Assembly: GCF_029338395.1 (NCBI RefSeq)
Contig: NZ_CP119809.1
Span: forward strand, 3,038,001 to 3,102,000
Direction of reading: 5' to 3'
Length of the DNA: 64,000 bases
Source of the DNA: Halorussus caseinilyticus
GTDB lineage: Archaea; Halobacteriota; Halobacteria; Halobacteriales; Haladaptataceae
The position numbers and the translations under genes are program-made. The notes beneath the pieces were generated by a model. The model had not been told where the DNA came from and did no database searches. It was given only the letters and a program-made list of their open reading frames with translations. Positions 54,961 to 64,000 of this stretch are shown one piece after another (position 1 is the first letter of the stretch; the number at the start of each line of letters is the position of its first letter).

Positions 54961-56358
54961 TCAGTCGGCGCTCGCGCTCGCTTTCTCCGCGGCGCGCTTC
55001 AACATCCCTCTGTTGGTCGTGTAGTAGTAGTAGATACCCGCGCCGGTCGCACCGATGACGTTCGAGAGCGTGACCGCCCAGAACACCGCGTGGACGCCGA
55101 AATCGAGCCAGAGCGCCCCGACCGCCGCGATTGGGAGCCTGATTGCCCAGTACTTCAGGAGTCCGATGACCATGCTGACTTTCGTCCGGCGCGCGCCGTT
55201 GAATCCGGCGTTGAACATGTACGACGCGCCGAGCGCCCAGTAGCCGAGAACCAGAATCTTGAGGTAATCGACGGTCAGGCGGAATCCGTCGGGGGTCATG
55301 TCGGGCACGAACACGTTGACCAGCATCTCGGGCGCGACCCACTGGACGACGCCCGCGAGCGTGAGACCGACCGCGGCGATGGCCGCACCGACCCACGTCG
55401 TCCGGCACGCCCGGTCGGGCTTGTCCGCGCCGAGGTTCTGGCCGACTATGCTCTGGGCCGCGCCCGAGAGTCCCTGCGCCGGGATGAACGCCACGCTGGA
55501 GATTCGCGCCCCGACCGTGTAAGCCGCGACTGCGGCCGCCCCGCCAACCGCCGAGACGAGCGCGATGATGAGGACGCGGACCAACTGGCTGAGGCTTCGC
55601 TGGGCACCGGTCGGAACCCCGATTTCGAGGATTTCCCGGTACACGTCCAAGTCGAAGCCGACAGCCTCTCGGCGGAGTACGAACCCGCTCCGGCCTTTCA
55701 GGAACAGGCCGAGTGCGAACAGGAACCCGACGGTGTAACCGATTGCCGTCGCCAGCGCCGCGCCGCGGACCCCCATCGACTCGAACGGTCCCCATCCGAG
55801 GATGAGGAACGGGTCGAGTCCGATGTTGACGACGACGGCGATGACGTTGACGTACATCGCGGCCCGTGAGTCGCCCCATCCGACGAATCCCCCTTCGAGC
55901 GCGTCGCTCATCACCGACGAGGGGAAGCCGAGCATGTACGTCCCGAGGTAGGTGACTGCGAGCGTCGTCACCTCGCTTCCGGACATTAGGAGTTCGATGA
56001 TGTTCTCGGCACTGAAGATGACGAGTACCGCGACGACGCTCCCGCTCAGAAACCCTAACGTCAGTCCGTGAAACGCTGTTCGGCATCCCTCCTCGGTGTT
56101 GTCGGCCCCGACGCGTTGGGAGACGATGACCTGCGTCCCAGTGGACACGACGATGGCGGCACTGTAGATGAGCGCTATCACGGGAAAGTTCACGCCGACG
56201 GCGGCGACTGCGTTCTCGCCGAGTCGTCCGACCCAGAACGTGTCTACTATCTGCTGGGCTACTTGTACGAGATTTTGGACGACTAGCGGTGCTGCGAGAA
56301 ACAGCAGGGAACGAACGAGCGAACCATCGGTGATTTCCTCCCGCGATACGCCTACCAT
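54961..56358 (-). CDS. MATE-family efflux transporter (second)
   Basis: The start is ATG 56358 (MVGVSREEITDG); longer frames add an Arg/Ser-rich non-halophilic segment. The 465-residue protein has about 12 helices. It begins SLLFLAAPLVVQNLVQVAQQ and then IVDTFWVGRLGENAVAAVG, the classic MATE helix 1. The internal repeat ARISSVAFIPAQGLSGAAQS marks the second half. It is clearly distinct from the MATE protein at 16.6-18.1 kb, so the two probably have different substrates. Confidence 0.9.
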   Translation of the reverse strand: MVGVSREEITDGSLVRSLLFLAAPLVVQNLVQVAQQIVDTFWVGRLGENAVAAVGVNFPVIALIYSAAIVVSTGTQVIVSQRVGADNTEEGCRTAFHGLTLGFLSGSVVAVLVIFSAENIIELLMSGSEVTTLAVTYLGTYMLGFPSSVMSDALEGGFVGWGDSRAAMYVNVIAVVVNIGLDPFLILGWGPFESMGVRGAALATAIGYTVGFLFALGLFLKGRSGFVLRREAVGFDLDVYREILEIGVPTGAQRSLSQLVRVLIIALVSAVGGAAAVAAYTVGARISSVAFIPAQGLSGAAQSIVGQNLGADKPDRACRTTWVGAAIAAVGLTLAGVVQWVAPEMLVNVFVPDMTPDGFRLTVDYLKILVLGYWALGASYMFNAGFNGARRTKVSMVIGLLKYWAIRLPIAAVGALWLDFGVHAVFWAVTLSNVIGATGAGIYYYYTTNRGMLKRAAEKASASAD

Positions 56359-56518
56359 TTTTCCCCTTCTTCGACAATGATAGAATGCCGCTACTGATGA
56401 TAAATTTTCCGATGTGTCTGTGTGATTCGATACGCCGTTCCATGACACCCATCTAACTGTTAATCCGATTTCTGGTCGGGGAGAATATATAGTTACCTCT
56501 CTTCGGTCGAAACGTACC

Positions 56519-57154
56519 ATGCTTGGAGCGGAACGCCGCGCGGTCGCCACCCGCGCGCCAGACCTCGCGGGCCTCACGCCCGGCCGCACCGGAAACCTGA
56601 GCGTCCGTCGGGACGACCGATTCGCGGTCACGCCGACGGGCGTCGCCTACGACCGAATCGACGCCGAAGACGTGCCCGTGGTCTCTCTGGAGGGCGAACA
56701 GGTCGGCGGCGGGACTGCCCCGTCGAGCGAGACGCCGATGCACGCCGCGGTCTACCGCGAGTTCGACGCGGGGGCTATCGTCCACACGCACTCGCCGTGG
56801 GCCTCGACGCTGGCGATTCTGCGGGAGCCGATTCCGCCGGTCCACTACATGCTCGCGCTCGCCGGAACGACGGTTCCGGTCGCCGACTACGCGACTTACG
56901 GCACGGCCGAACTCGCCGAAAACGCGGTGTCGGCGATGGACGCGGCCGACGCCGAGGCGTGCTTGCTCGCCAACCACGGCTTGCTGGTGACGGGCGAGGA
57001 CGCCGACGCCGCGCTCGAAACCGCGGTCAACGTGGAGTACACGGCCCGCATCTACTGTCAGGCGAAGGCGTTCGGCGAACCGGAACAGTTGAGCGCCGAG
57101 GAGATGGGAGACGTGGCCGAAAAGTTCGAGGGCTACGGGCAGGACGAAGATTGA
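56519..57154 (+). CDS. fucA: Class II aldolase, L-fuculose-phosphate type
   Basis: The 211-residue enzyme has the zinc site IVHTHSPWAS and the third ligand in LANHGLLVTG, with the catalytic acid in PSSETPMHAAVY. TPGRTGNLSVRRDD is the phosphate-binding loop. It belongs to the AraD/FucA family that cleaves or condenses sugar phosphates. The substrate may be fuculose-1-phosphate or a related phosphate. TATATAG about 25-30 bases upstream gives a leaderless transcript. Confidence 0.88.
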   Translation: MLGAERRAVATRAPDLAGLTPGRTGNLSVRRDDRFAVTPTGVAYDRIDAEDVPVVSLEGEQVGGGTAPSSETPMHAAVYREFDAGAIVHTHSPWASTLAILREPIPPVHYMLALAGTTVPVADYATYGTAELAENAVSAMDAADAEACLLANHGLLVTGEDADAALETAVNVEYTARIYCQAKAFGEPEQLSAEEMGDVAEKFEGYGQDED

Positions 57155-57163
57155 ACCTGTCGC

Positions 57164-57275
57164 AATTCGTGCCCTCGACTCCCATGATTCGTGCCCTCGA
57201 ACCCCATGTTCAGTCTCCGGCGCGTGCTGGAGCGACTCTCGTGTCGCTCCAGCTCCGCGCGAGGGACTGAACGAC
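57164..57275. repeat. Tandem 22-base repeat and hairpin downstream of fucA
   Basis: ATTCGTGCCCTCGA(C/A) followed by (T/C)CCCATG is repeated twice in tandem just after the fucA stop (about 57164-57208). A hairpin with arms GCTGGAGCGAC and GTCGCTCCAGC follows (about 57225-57252). It may be a transcription end structure. Confidence 0.5.
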
Positions 57276-57398
57276 CGCGCTCTGCGCGGGAGTGAGGAGG
57301 CTGGGGAGGTGTGAGGCTCACGATTGCTGTGAGACCGATTGTTGTCGAGGAAGTTACGTCCAGCAAGAGGATACTTGCTGAAGGTCCGCCCGGTACGC

Positions 57399-57737
57399 TC
57401 AGGACTCGGTGTTCGTGTTCTCGGTGTCCGTGTCGGTGCGTGTGGTCGCGTCGGTCCGAGTCGTCGCGTCGCGCTGGCGGCGCTCGCGCGCGGCCCGCCG
57501 ACTCGCCCGACCCATCTTATAGCCGGTGTACAGCAGGTAGACGCCCGCCACGCCGACGAGGACGTAGACGAGGTACTCGACCGTTTGTGCCGGACCGGGC
57601 CTGAAGATGGGTTCCAGCACCAGCGCGACGACGTTGACTGCCTCGCCCGTGAGTCCGGTGACGCCGAGGATGCCCCACGTGATGGCACCGACGGCGGTGA
57701 GCAGGATGGCGAGCCAGTCGAGACCGTTGGTCTTCAT
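57399..57737 (-). CDS. DUF378-like small membrane protein
   Basis: The 112-residue protein starts MKTNGLDWLAILLTAVGAITW and continues GILGVTGLTG, then YLVYVLVGVAGVYLLYTGYK. These two helices around a Trp-Gly turn are the DUF378 pattern. The C-terminus is a charged Arg/Thr/Glu tail with short TTRTDA-type repeats. The function is unknown. Confidence 0.75.
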   Translation of the reverse strand: MKTNGLDWLAILLTAVGAITWGILGVTGLTGEAVNVVALVLEPIFRPGPAQTVEYLVYVLVGVAGVYLLYTGYKMGRASRRAARERRQRDATTRTDATTRTDTDTENTNTES

Positions 57738-58190
57738 GTTCGGGGGTACGGTTTTGACGGGCTTTGTTATTCGGGCCTTAGCGCGACGGAACAGTGCCGT
57801 ACTTCGGTTTCGAATCGTTCCGCGGGACTCCGACTAGGCGGTTTCGGTTGCGTCTCTTCGAGTCGGTCCGCGACTCGTCGGTGAGAGACGAGAGCGGCGA
57901 AAGACTAGCTCCGCGCCGACCCGGAAAGATAGGCATAGATATTTAAAGAGATGAAAAACAATGCTTCAGGAAATAAAAAAGTTGCTTGCACGCGACGCGG
58001 CGGCCGAGGACAAACACGAACAGCGCGACGAGGAGCGCGCCCGCGACCGGTACTTCCTCCCGACCACACCATCGCGTCAACTGCGAACACACTCGTAAAA
58101 AATCCACCCCGCCGCACCAAAATCGACCAAACGCCCACCTACGACCGGAATACCCTATCCTTTTCACCACCCGCGCCCAACACACGCCCA

Positions 58191-59138
58191 ATGAGTCGCC
58201 GCCGGAAACCCGATTGGCTGAAGATGCGACCGCCCTCGGGCCGGGAGTTCACGGGCATCAAGCAGACCCTGCGCGACCACGACCTCAACACCGTCTGCGA
58301 GGAGGCCAACTGTCCGAACCTCGGCGAGTGCTGGAGCGGAAAGAACTCCGAGTCGGGAGGCACTGCGACGTTCATGCTGATGGGCGACCAGTGTACTCGC
58401 AACTGCGGATTCTGCGACGTGGACACCGGCGGCGGGCAACCGCTAGACCCCGACGAACCCGCGAACGTGGCGAGCGCCGTCGCCGAAATCGGTCTCGACT
58501 ACGTGGTCCTGACCTCCGTTGACCGCGACGACTTGGAGGGGCAGGGCGCGGCCCACTTCGCCCAGACGATTCGGGAAATCAAGGAGCGCGACCCCTCCAT
58601 CCTCGTGGAAGTCCTCATCCCGGACTTCCGCGGCGAGGCGGACCTGATTCGGAAGATTATCGACGCCGAACCCGACGTAATCGCGCACAACGTCGAGACC
58701 GTCGAGCGTCTTCAACAACCGGTCCGGGACCCACGCGCTGGCTACGAACAGAGCCTCGCGGTCTTAGAACAGGTCGAACGCGAGTCCGACATCTACACCA
58801 AGACTTCCATCATGCTCGGCGTCGGCGAGTACGACCACGAGGTCTACCAGACGCTCAGCGACCTCCGTGAGGCGGACGTGGACGTGGTGACTCTCGGTCA
58901 GTACCTCCGACCCTCCCGCGACCACCTCGACGTGTCGAGTTACGTCCATCCCTCGAAGTTCGAGACGTGGCGGCGGGTCGCCGAGGACGAACTCGACTTC
59001 CTCTACTGCGCCAGCGGTCCAATGGTCCGGTCGTCGTACAAGGCGGGCGAACTGTTCGTGGACGCCGTGATTCGGGACGGCAAGTCGGTCGAACAGGCCC
59101 GCCGCGAGGCCCGCAACAGCGTCACCGCCTCCGACTGA
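58191..59138 (+). CDS. lipA: Lipoyl synthase
   Basis: The start is ATG 58191. The 315-residue enzyme has both iron-sulfur motifs: CEEANCPNLGEC for the sulfur-donating auxiliary cluster and CTRNCGFC for the radical SAM cluster. Near the C-terminus is GPMVRSSYKAGE, whose RSS Ser ligates the auxiliary cluster. It inserts sulfurs into octanoyl groups to make lipoyl. Its place just before the 2-oxoacid dehydrogenase genes fits its role in activating the E2 component. Confidence 0.95.
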   Translation: MSRRRKPDWLKMRPPSGREFTGIKQTLRDHDLNTVCEEANCPNLGECWSGKNSESGGTATFMLMGDQCTRNCGFCDVDTGGGQPLDPDEPANVASAVAEIGLDYVVLTSVDRDDLEGQGAAHFAQTIREIKERDPSILVEVLIPDFRGEADLIRKIIDAEPDVIAHNVETVERLQQPVRDPRAGYEQSLAVLEQVERESDIYTKTSIMLGVGEYDHEVYQTLSDLREADVDVVTLGQYLRPSRDHLDVSSYVHPSKFETWRRVAEDELDFLYCASGPMVRSSYKAGELFVDAVIRDGKSVEQARREARNSVTASD

Positions 59139-59433
59139 TTCACTCTCGCCGATTGCGGTTCGACTTCCGTTTCCGACCGTTTCGACCGTCGTGTCGCCAA
59201 AAACGAATTTGCGCCGCGATTCACGCAATACTTGCCGTTCGTTCACCCAGACCCCCCTAAATTGCGACGATGGACGACAAACGTCTACTGCTTCGGGAAA
59301 AAATTTAGAAAAAAGGGATTACGGCCGAGAGAAGTGAGGATTTCCACTGGAAACTCCCGCAAGAATCGTACCTATGGAAAGTTAGTTACGAAAACCCTAT
59401 AATGCGTGGCCGTGACCTATTCGATATGTCAGG

Positions 59434-60555
59434 ATGGGTTCGACCGTGAGTATTGTACACCAAGACCCCCAGGACCGCGTACAGGTCCTCGACGAGGACG
59501 GCAACGTGGTAGAGGGCGCGGACGTGCCCGACATCTCCGACGAGGAGATGGTGGCCATGTACCGCGAGATGAAGCTCACCCGTCACTTCGACGAGCGAGC
59601 GGTCTCGCTCAACCGACAGGGGCGGATGGGAACGTACCCGCCGCTCTCCGGACAGGAGGGTGCCCAAATCGGAAGCGCCCACGCGCTGGCCGACGACGAC
59701 TGGTTGTTCCCGAGTTACCGCGAACACGGCGCGGCGCTCGTCCGCGGCCTGTCGCTGAAACAGACCCTGCTGTACTGGATGGGCCACGAGCAGGGTAACG
59801 CCATCCCAGACGACGCCAACATCTTCACCGTCGCGGTGCCCATTGCTACCCAGATTCCCCACGCGACGGGCGCGTCGTGGGCCTCGAAACTCAAGGGCGA
59901 GGACAAGGCGTTTCTCTGTTACTTCGGCGACGGCGCGACCAGCGAAGGCGACTTCCACGAGGGTCTGAACTTCGCGGGCGTCTTCGACACCCCCACGGTG
60001 TTCTTCTGTAACAACAACCAGTGGGCTATCTCCGTCCCGCGCGAGCGCCAGACCGCCTCCGCCACCATCGCGCAGAAGGCCCAAGCCTACGGTTTCGAGG
60101 GCGTGCAGGTGGACGGCATGGACCCCCTCGCGGTCTACAAGGCGACGAAGGACGCCATCGAGAAGGCCAAGAACCCCGGCGAAGACGACCTGCGTCCGAC
60201 CCTCATCGAGGCAGTCCAGTACCGTTACGGCGCACACACCACGGCCGACGACCCGTCGGTCTACCGCGACGACGACGAGGTGGAGAAGTGGAAGCAGAAA
60301 GACCCCATCCCGCGACTGGAGTCGTTCCTGCGTGACCGCGGCGTTCTCGACGACGAGAAGGTCGAAGCCATCGAACAGGAGGTCAAAGAGGAAGTCGCGG
60401 ACGCCATCGACGCCGCCGAAGCGGTCGAGCGTCCCGACCCCGCGGAAATCTTTGCGCACGTCTACGCCGACATGCCGAAGAAGCTACAGGAACAACTCGA
60501 CTGGTTCGGTCGGATTCGAGACGAGTACGGCGACGAGGCACTTCTGGAGGACTAA
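59434..60555 (+). CDS. pdhA: 2-oxoacid dehydrogenase E1 component, alpha subunit
   Basis: The 373-residue subunit starts at ATG 59434; a GTG at 59446 is an alternative. The thiamine diphosphate motif [20 protein letters not shown] and the downstream NNNQWAIS are intact. The segment [20 protein letters not shown] is the regulatory or activation loop. The gene starts an operon: E1beta begins 3 bases after its stop. The substrate may be pyruvate or branched-chain 2-oxoacids. Haloarchaea oxidise pyruvate through ferredoxin oxidoreductase, so the physiological role is uncertain. Confidence 0.92.
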   Translation: MGSTVSIVHQDPQDRVQVLDEDGNVVEGADVPDISDEEMVAMYREMKLTRHFDERAVSLNRQGRMGTYPPLSGQEGAQIGSAHALADDDWLFPSYREHGAALVRGLSLKQTLLYWMGHEQGNAIPDDANIFTVAVPIATQIPHATGASWASKLKGEDKAFLCYFGDGATSEGDFHEGLNFAGVFDTPTVFFCNNNQWAISVPRERQTASATIAQKAQAYGFEGVQVDGMDPLAVYKATKDAIEKAKNPGEDDLRPTLIEAVQYRYGAHTTADDPSVYRDDDEVEKWKQKDPIPRLESFLRDRGVLDDEKVEAIEQEVKEEVADAIDAAEAVERPDPAEIFAHVYADMPKKLQEQLDWFGRIRDEYGDEALLED

Positions 60556-60558
60556 ACA

Positions 60559-61560
60559 ATGAGCCAAGCAGAACAAGAGCAAGAGACCGAGAACCTGACG
60601 CTGGTTCAGTCGGTTCGAGACGGACTGTACACCGAGATGCAACAGGACGACGACGTACTCGTCATGGGCGAGGACGTTGGGAAGAACGGCGGCGTGTTCC
60701 GCGCGACCGAAGGACTCTACGACGAGTTCGGCGAGAACCGCGTCATCGACACGCCGCTGGCGGAGTCGGGCATCATCGGGACCGCAATCGGGATGGCGGC
60801 CTACGGCCTGAAACCGATTCCGGAAATCCAGTTCATGGGGTTCATCTACCCCGGTTTCGATCAAATCGTGAGCCACGCCGCGCGCATGCGGACCCGTAGC
60901 CGTGGCCGGTTCACCTGCCCGATGGTCATCCGCGCGCCCTACGGCGGCGGCATCCGCGCGCCGGAACACCACTCCGAATCGACCGAGGCGTTCTTCGCCC
61001 ACCAGCCGGGTCTGAAGGTGGTCATCCCCAGCACGCCCTACGACACGAAAGGTCTGCTCACGTCGGCCATCCGCGACCCCGACCCCGTGATGTTCCTCGA
61101 ACCGAAACTCATCTACCGGGCGTTCCGCGGCGACGTGCCGACCGAATCCTACGAGGTGCCCATCGGCGAGGCCGCCGTCCGGACAGAAGGGACCGACATC
61201 TCCGTGTTCACGTGGGGTGCGATGACTCGACCGACCGTCGAGGCCGCCGAGCAGTTGGAGGGCGAAATCGACGTAGAAGTCGTCGACCTACGGACCGTCT
61301 CGCCGCTCGACGAGGAGACCATCGTGGAGTCGTTCAAGAAGACGGGCCGGGCGGCGGTCGTCCACGAAGCGCCGAAGACCGGCGGACTCGGCGCGGAAAT
61401 CTCCTCCATCATCCAAGAGGAGGCCCTGCTGTATCAGGAGGCCCCCGTCGAGCGCATCACCGGATTCGACACGCCGTTCCCGCTGTACGCGCTCGAAGAC
61501 TACTACCTACCCGAACCGGCCCGCATCAAGGAAGGCATCCGGGACGCCGTGAGTTTCTGA
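60559..61560 (+). CDS. pdhB: 2-oxoacid dehydrogenase E1 component, beta subunit
   Basis: The 333-residue subunit contains VMGEDVGKNGGVFRATEGL with the catalytic Glu, PIPEIQFMGFIYPGFDQI, and the ILE-like cation loop GIIGTAIGMAAYG. The C-terminal transketolase-type domain ends with RITGFDTPFPLYALEDYYLP. It forms the alpha2-beta2 E1 with the upstream gene. The E2 gene starts 3 bases after its stop. Confidence 0.94.
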   Translation: MSQAEQEQETENLTLVQSVRDGLYTEMQQDDDVLVMGEDVGKNGGVFRATEGLYDEFGENRVIDTPLAESGIIGTAIGMAAYGLKPIPEIQFMGFIYPGFDQIVSHAARMRTRSRGRFTCPMVIRAPYGGGIRAPEHHSESTEAFFAHQPGLKVVIPSTPYDTKGLLTSAIRDPDPVMFLEPKLIYRAFRGDVPTESYEVPIGEAAVRTEGTDISVFTWGAMTRPTVEAAEQLEGEIDVEVVDLRTVSPLDEETIVESFKKTGRAAVVHEAPKTGGLGAEISSIIQEEALLYQEAPVERITGFDTPFPLYALEDYYLPEPARIKEGIRDAVSF

Positions 61561-61563
61561 ATC

Positions 61564-63078
61564 ATGGTACGAGAATTCAAACTGCCCGACGTTGGCGAAG
61601 GCGTCGCCGAGGGCGAAATCGTCAGTTGGCTGGTCGAAGAGGGCGACCCCGTTACCGAAGACCAAGCGGTCGCCGAAGTCGAGACAGACAAGGCAATCGT
61701 TGAGGTGCCCTCGCCAGTCGACGGCACGGTCCGGGAAATCATCCCCGAAGAGGGCGAAGTCGTGGAAGTCGGGTCGGTCATCATCACCTTCGACGTGGAG
61801 GGAGAGGAAGCCGAACCCGCGGACGAGACGACCGAGAGCGCGACGAGCGAGCAGTCCACCGAGTCCCAGACCGAGACCGCAGAAGAACCCGAAGTCTCCG
61901 CCGACGAGGAAGTCTCGACCGGCGAGGGCCGCGTGTTCGCCGCGCCGAGCGCACGCCGACTCGCCCGCGAACTCGGCGTGAACATCGCCACGGTCGAAGG
62001 AACCGGTCCGAGCGGTCGCGTGACCGAACAGGACGTGCGACAGGCCGCCGAGTCGCCCGACGTGCAGGACACCTCCGGAAGCACGGAAGGCCCATCGCCG
62101 ATGGACTCCTCGGGTTCGACCGGCGGCCCGAGTCCGGAATCGACCGGCGGTGCCACGAGCGGACCCGCACCGGAGTCGGCCGACCGCGACCGGACGCTGG
62201 CCGCGCCCGCGACCCGACGTATCGCCGAGGAACAGGGCGTGAACCTGAACGCGGTCCCGGCGACCGAACAGCGAGACGGCGAGGCGTTCGTCACCAGCGA
62301 GGCCGTGATGCAGTACGCCGAGGCCCAACAGCAGGCCCAGCAGGAACAGGCCGAGACTGCCGCCGCGACCCCGGCGGGCGAACAGGTCGAGCGCATCCAG
62401 TACAAGGGCGTCCGCAAGACCATCGGCGACGCGATGTCTCGGTCGAAGTACACCTCGCCCCACGTCACCCACCACGACACCGCAGTCGTGGAGAATCTCG
62501 TGGACACCCGCGAGCGACTCAAGCCCAAGGCCGAAGAGCAGGGCATCCGCCTGACCTACATGCCGTTCGTCATGAAGGCCGTGGTCGCCGCGCTCAAACA
62601 GCATCCGAAACTCAACGCCGAACTCGACGAGGAGGCTGGCGAAATCCTGCGCAAGAAGTTCTACAACGTCGGTGTGGCGACGGCGACCGACGCCGGACTC
62701 ATGGTGCCCGTGGTCGACGACGTAGACCAGAAGGGCCTGCTTCAGATTTCCAGCGAGGTCAACGAAGTCGTCCAGAAGGCCCGCGACCGCTCCATCTCGC
62801 GCGACGAACTGCAGGGTTCGACCTTCAGCGTCACCAACTTCGGCGCTATCGGCGGCGAGTACGCCACGCCCATCCTCAACTACCCCGAAGCGGCCATCCT
62901 CGGCATCGGCGAACTGAAACAGCGCCCCGTCGTGGAGGACGGCGAAGTCGTTGCCAAACACACCCTCCCCATCTCGCTGTCCATCGACCACCGCATCGTG
63001 GACGGTGCCGACGCCGCGGCGTTCGCCAACACGTTCATCGAGTACGTCGAGAACCCCGAACTCCTGCTTCTGGAGTAA
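61564..63078 (+). CDS. pdhC: 2-oxoacid dehydrogenase E2 (dihydrolipoyl acyltransferase) with two E3-binding motifs
   Basis: The lipoyl domain (1-80) carries the lipoyl Lys in EVETDKAIVEV (Lys 43). After an acidic linker comes a peripheral subunit-binding motif (VFAAPSARRLARELGVNIAT, about 122-160). A second similar one (TLAAPATRRIAEEQGVNLNA, about 210-250) is unusual. The acyltransferase core follows (about 275-504) with the catalytic motif SIDHRIVDG. It transfers the acyl group from E1 to CoA. The duplicated binding motif may recruit both E1 and E3. Confidence 0.92.
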   Translation: MVREFKLPDVGEGVAEGEIVSWLVEEGDPVTEDQAVAEVETDKAIVEVPSPVDGTVREIIPEEGEVVEVGSVIITFDVEGEEAEPADETTESATSEQSTESQTETAEEPEVSADEEVSTGEGRVFAAPSARRLARELGVNIATVEGTGPSGRVTEQDVRQAAESPDVQDTSGSTEGPSPMDSSGSTGGPSPESTGGATSGPAPESADRDRTLAAPATRRIAEEQGVNLNAVPATEQRDGEAFVTSEAVMQYAEAQQQAQQEQAETAAATPAGEQVERIQYKGVRKTIGDAMSRSKYTSPHVTHHDTAVVENLVDTRERLKPKAEEQGIRLTYMPFVMKAVVAALKQHPKLNAELDEEAGEILRKKFYNVGVATATDAGLMVPVVDDVDQKGLLQISSEVNEVVQKARDRSISRDELQGSTFSVTNFGAIGGEYATPILNYPEAAILGIGELKQRPVVEDGEVVAKHTLPISLSIDHRIVDGADAAAFANTFIEYVENPELLLLE

Positions 63079-63287
63079 GGTAGCGTCTTTCGCTCGTTTT
63101 TTGCGCTGTGTCGGTTCCGGTCTTTGGTCTCACGACTGCGACCCGCAAGTGGTCGCGCTGGCACGCGCCGAAGATTCACAGAAGAACCGACGTACTCCTC
63201 CCGCCGAACATCCGTGAATTGCTAACACGACGGCCTCGCCGCAAAATCCACCTGATTTTTTACCCAGAAGGACGAGTTTCCAAACAT

Positions 63288-64000
63288 ATGGTCGTCGGAG
63301 ACATCTCGACGGGAACGGACGTGTTAGTAATCGGCGCGGGACCGGGCGGATACGTCGCCGCCATTCGCGCGGGCCAGTTGGACTTGGACGTGACGCTGGT
63401 GGAGAAAGACGCCTACGGTGGGACCTGCCTCAACTACGGATGCATCCCCTCGAAGGCGATGATTACGGCCTCGGACCTCGCTCACGAGGCGGGCCACGCC
63501 GAGGAGATGGGCATCTACGCCGACCCCGAGGTGGAGATGGGCGAGATGGTCGGTTGGAAAGACGGCGTGGTTGACCAGTTGACCGGCGGCGTCGAAAAGC
63601 TCTGCAAGGCCAACGGCGTCGAACTGATGGAAGGTCGCGCGGAGTTCGCCAGCGAGGACAAGGCCCGCATCGTCCACGGCGGCGAGGGACAGGGTTCCGA
63701 GACCGTCGAGTTCGAACACGCCATCGTTTCGACTGGAAGTCGGCCCATCGAGGTGCCGGGCTTCGACTTCGGCGACGACCCGGTACTCGACTCCCGGCAG
63801 GCGCTTGCGCTGGAGGAGGTGCCCGAGAGCCTCGTCATCGTCGGCGCGGGCTACATCGGGATGGAACTCGCGGGGGTCTTCGCCAAGTTGGGGACCGACG
63901 TGACCGTCGTGGAGATGCTGGACTCCGTGCTTCCGGGCTACGAGGACGACCTCGCGCGCCCCGTCAAGAAGCGCGCCGAGGAGTTGGACATCGACTTCCA
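63288..64000 (+). CDS. lpdA: Dihydrolipoyl dehydrogenase E3 (5' part)
   Basis: The gene starts at ATG 63288 and continues past the end of the window, so 237 residues are visible. The FAD-binding motif is VIGAGPGGYVAA, and the redox disulfide lies in GGTCLNYGCIPSKA. The second dinucleotide motif (VIVGAGYIGMELAGVFAKLG) begins the NAD domain. E3 reoxidises the lipoyl group of E2. It is separated from E2 by 209 bases, so it may also use its own promoter. Confidence 0.95.
   Translation, partial: MVVGDISTGTDVLVIGAGPGGYVAAIRAGQLDLDVTLVEKDAYGGTCLNYGCIPSKAMITASDLAHEAGHAEEMGIYADPEVEMGEMVGWKDGVVDQLTGGVEKLCKANGVELMEGRAEFASEDKARIVHGGEGQGSETVEFEHAIVSTGSRPIEVPGFDFGDDPVLDSRQALALEEVPESLVIVGAGYIGMELAGVFAKLGTDVTVVEMLDSVLPGYEDDLARPVKKRAEELDIDF

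Noticed and set aside
57943-58191. Possible small membrane protein on the minus strand before lipA
   Set aside because: One hydrophobic stretch is present, but the flanks are Trp/Arg/Cys-rich and unlike halophilic proteins, with no start signal.
59342-59356. TTTCCACTGGAAAC before the E1alpha gene as an ORB
   Set aside because: The dyad core fits, but the sequence continues TCCCGC with no G-string. The similar site near 51567 also lacks it.

Overview
The window is chromosomal DNA of a halophilic archaeon (class Halobacteria). The genes are GC-rich and encode very acidic proteins. The rRNA operon has the haloarchaeal order 16S, tRNA-Ala, 23S, 5S, tRNA-Cys. Many genes lack a leader but have a TATA-like box about 26-31 bases before the start codon. 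MC1, PolD small subunit, archaeal-type PheST and TrpS, KEOPS Cgi121 and a 2-oxoacid dehydrogenase complex fit the same placement. The genus cannot be fixed from the sequence alone.

The centre of interest is a replication origin at about 19.93-21.41 kb, of the type usually called oriC1. It has an AT-rich unwinding element flanked by inverted origin recognition boxes (ORBs), a 13-bp tandem repeat array, a purine/pyrimidine strand switch, and an orc1/cdc6 gene directly downstream. To its left, the operon arvA-arvB-arvC (oapA-oapB-oapC) runs away from the origin. To its right lie orc1, signal peptidase I, an ORB-like array and polB (DNA polymerase D small subunit). ORB-like elements continue outward to about 10.5 kb on one side and 26 kb on the other.

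Layout. 0-12 kb: end of glyS, a CTP-dependent lipid kinase, the Hef helicase-nuclease, a universal stress protein, malate dehydrogenase, Hel308, Cgi121 (frame broken at a 34-bp palindrome) and a sulfatase-fold protein (also frame broken). 12-18 kb: a zinc-ribbon microprotein, a PIN-like/small-protein pair beside tRNA-Gln, purO, a phosphoesterase, a small ferredoxin, a DUF7089-type gene with a 30-residue membrane microprotein, and a MATE transporter. 18-29 kb: the origin region, a zinc-finger RecA-like protein and aspartate kinase. 29-35 kb: pheST, pyrD, an AbrB-like protein and the chromatin protein MC1. 35-41 kb: the rRNA operon with tandem promoters, processing stems and a tRNA-like element before 5S. 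41-44 kb: a Tat lipoprotein and a beta-helix protein. 44-58 kb: folate, sugar and tRNA-processing genes (including endA-trpS), a spondin-domain protein, a HAD phosphatase, a second Hel308-like helicase, a second MATE transporter and a fuculose-phosphate-type aldolase. 58-64 kb: lipA followed by the E1alpha, E1beta, E2 and E3 genes of a 2-oxoacid dehydrogenase complex; E3 runs off the window.

Recurring non-coding themes are worth attention. TATA boxes of the rRNA promoters sit in the loops of dyads whose arms change together. Long perfect palindromes lie inside the hydrophilic linkers of several proteins. Hel308 is preceded by a leaderless 12-codon leader ORF. I see no CRISPR array, insertion sequence or integrase.
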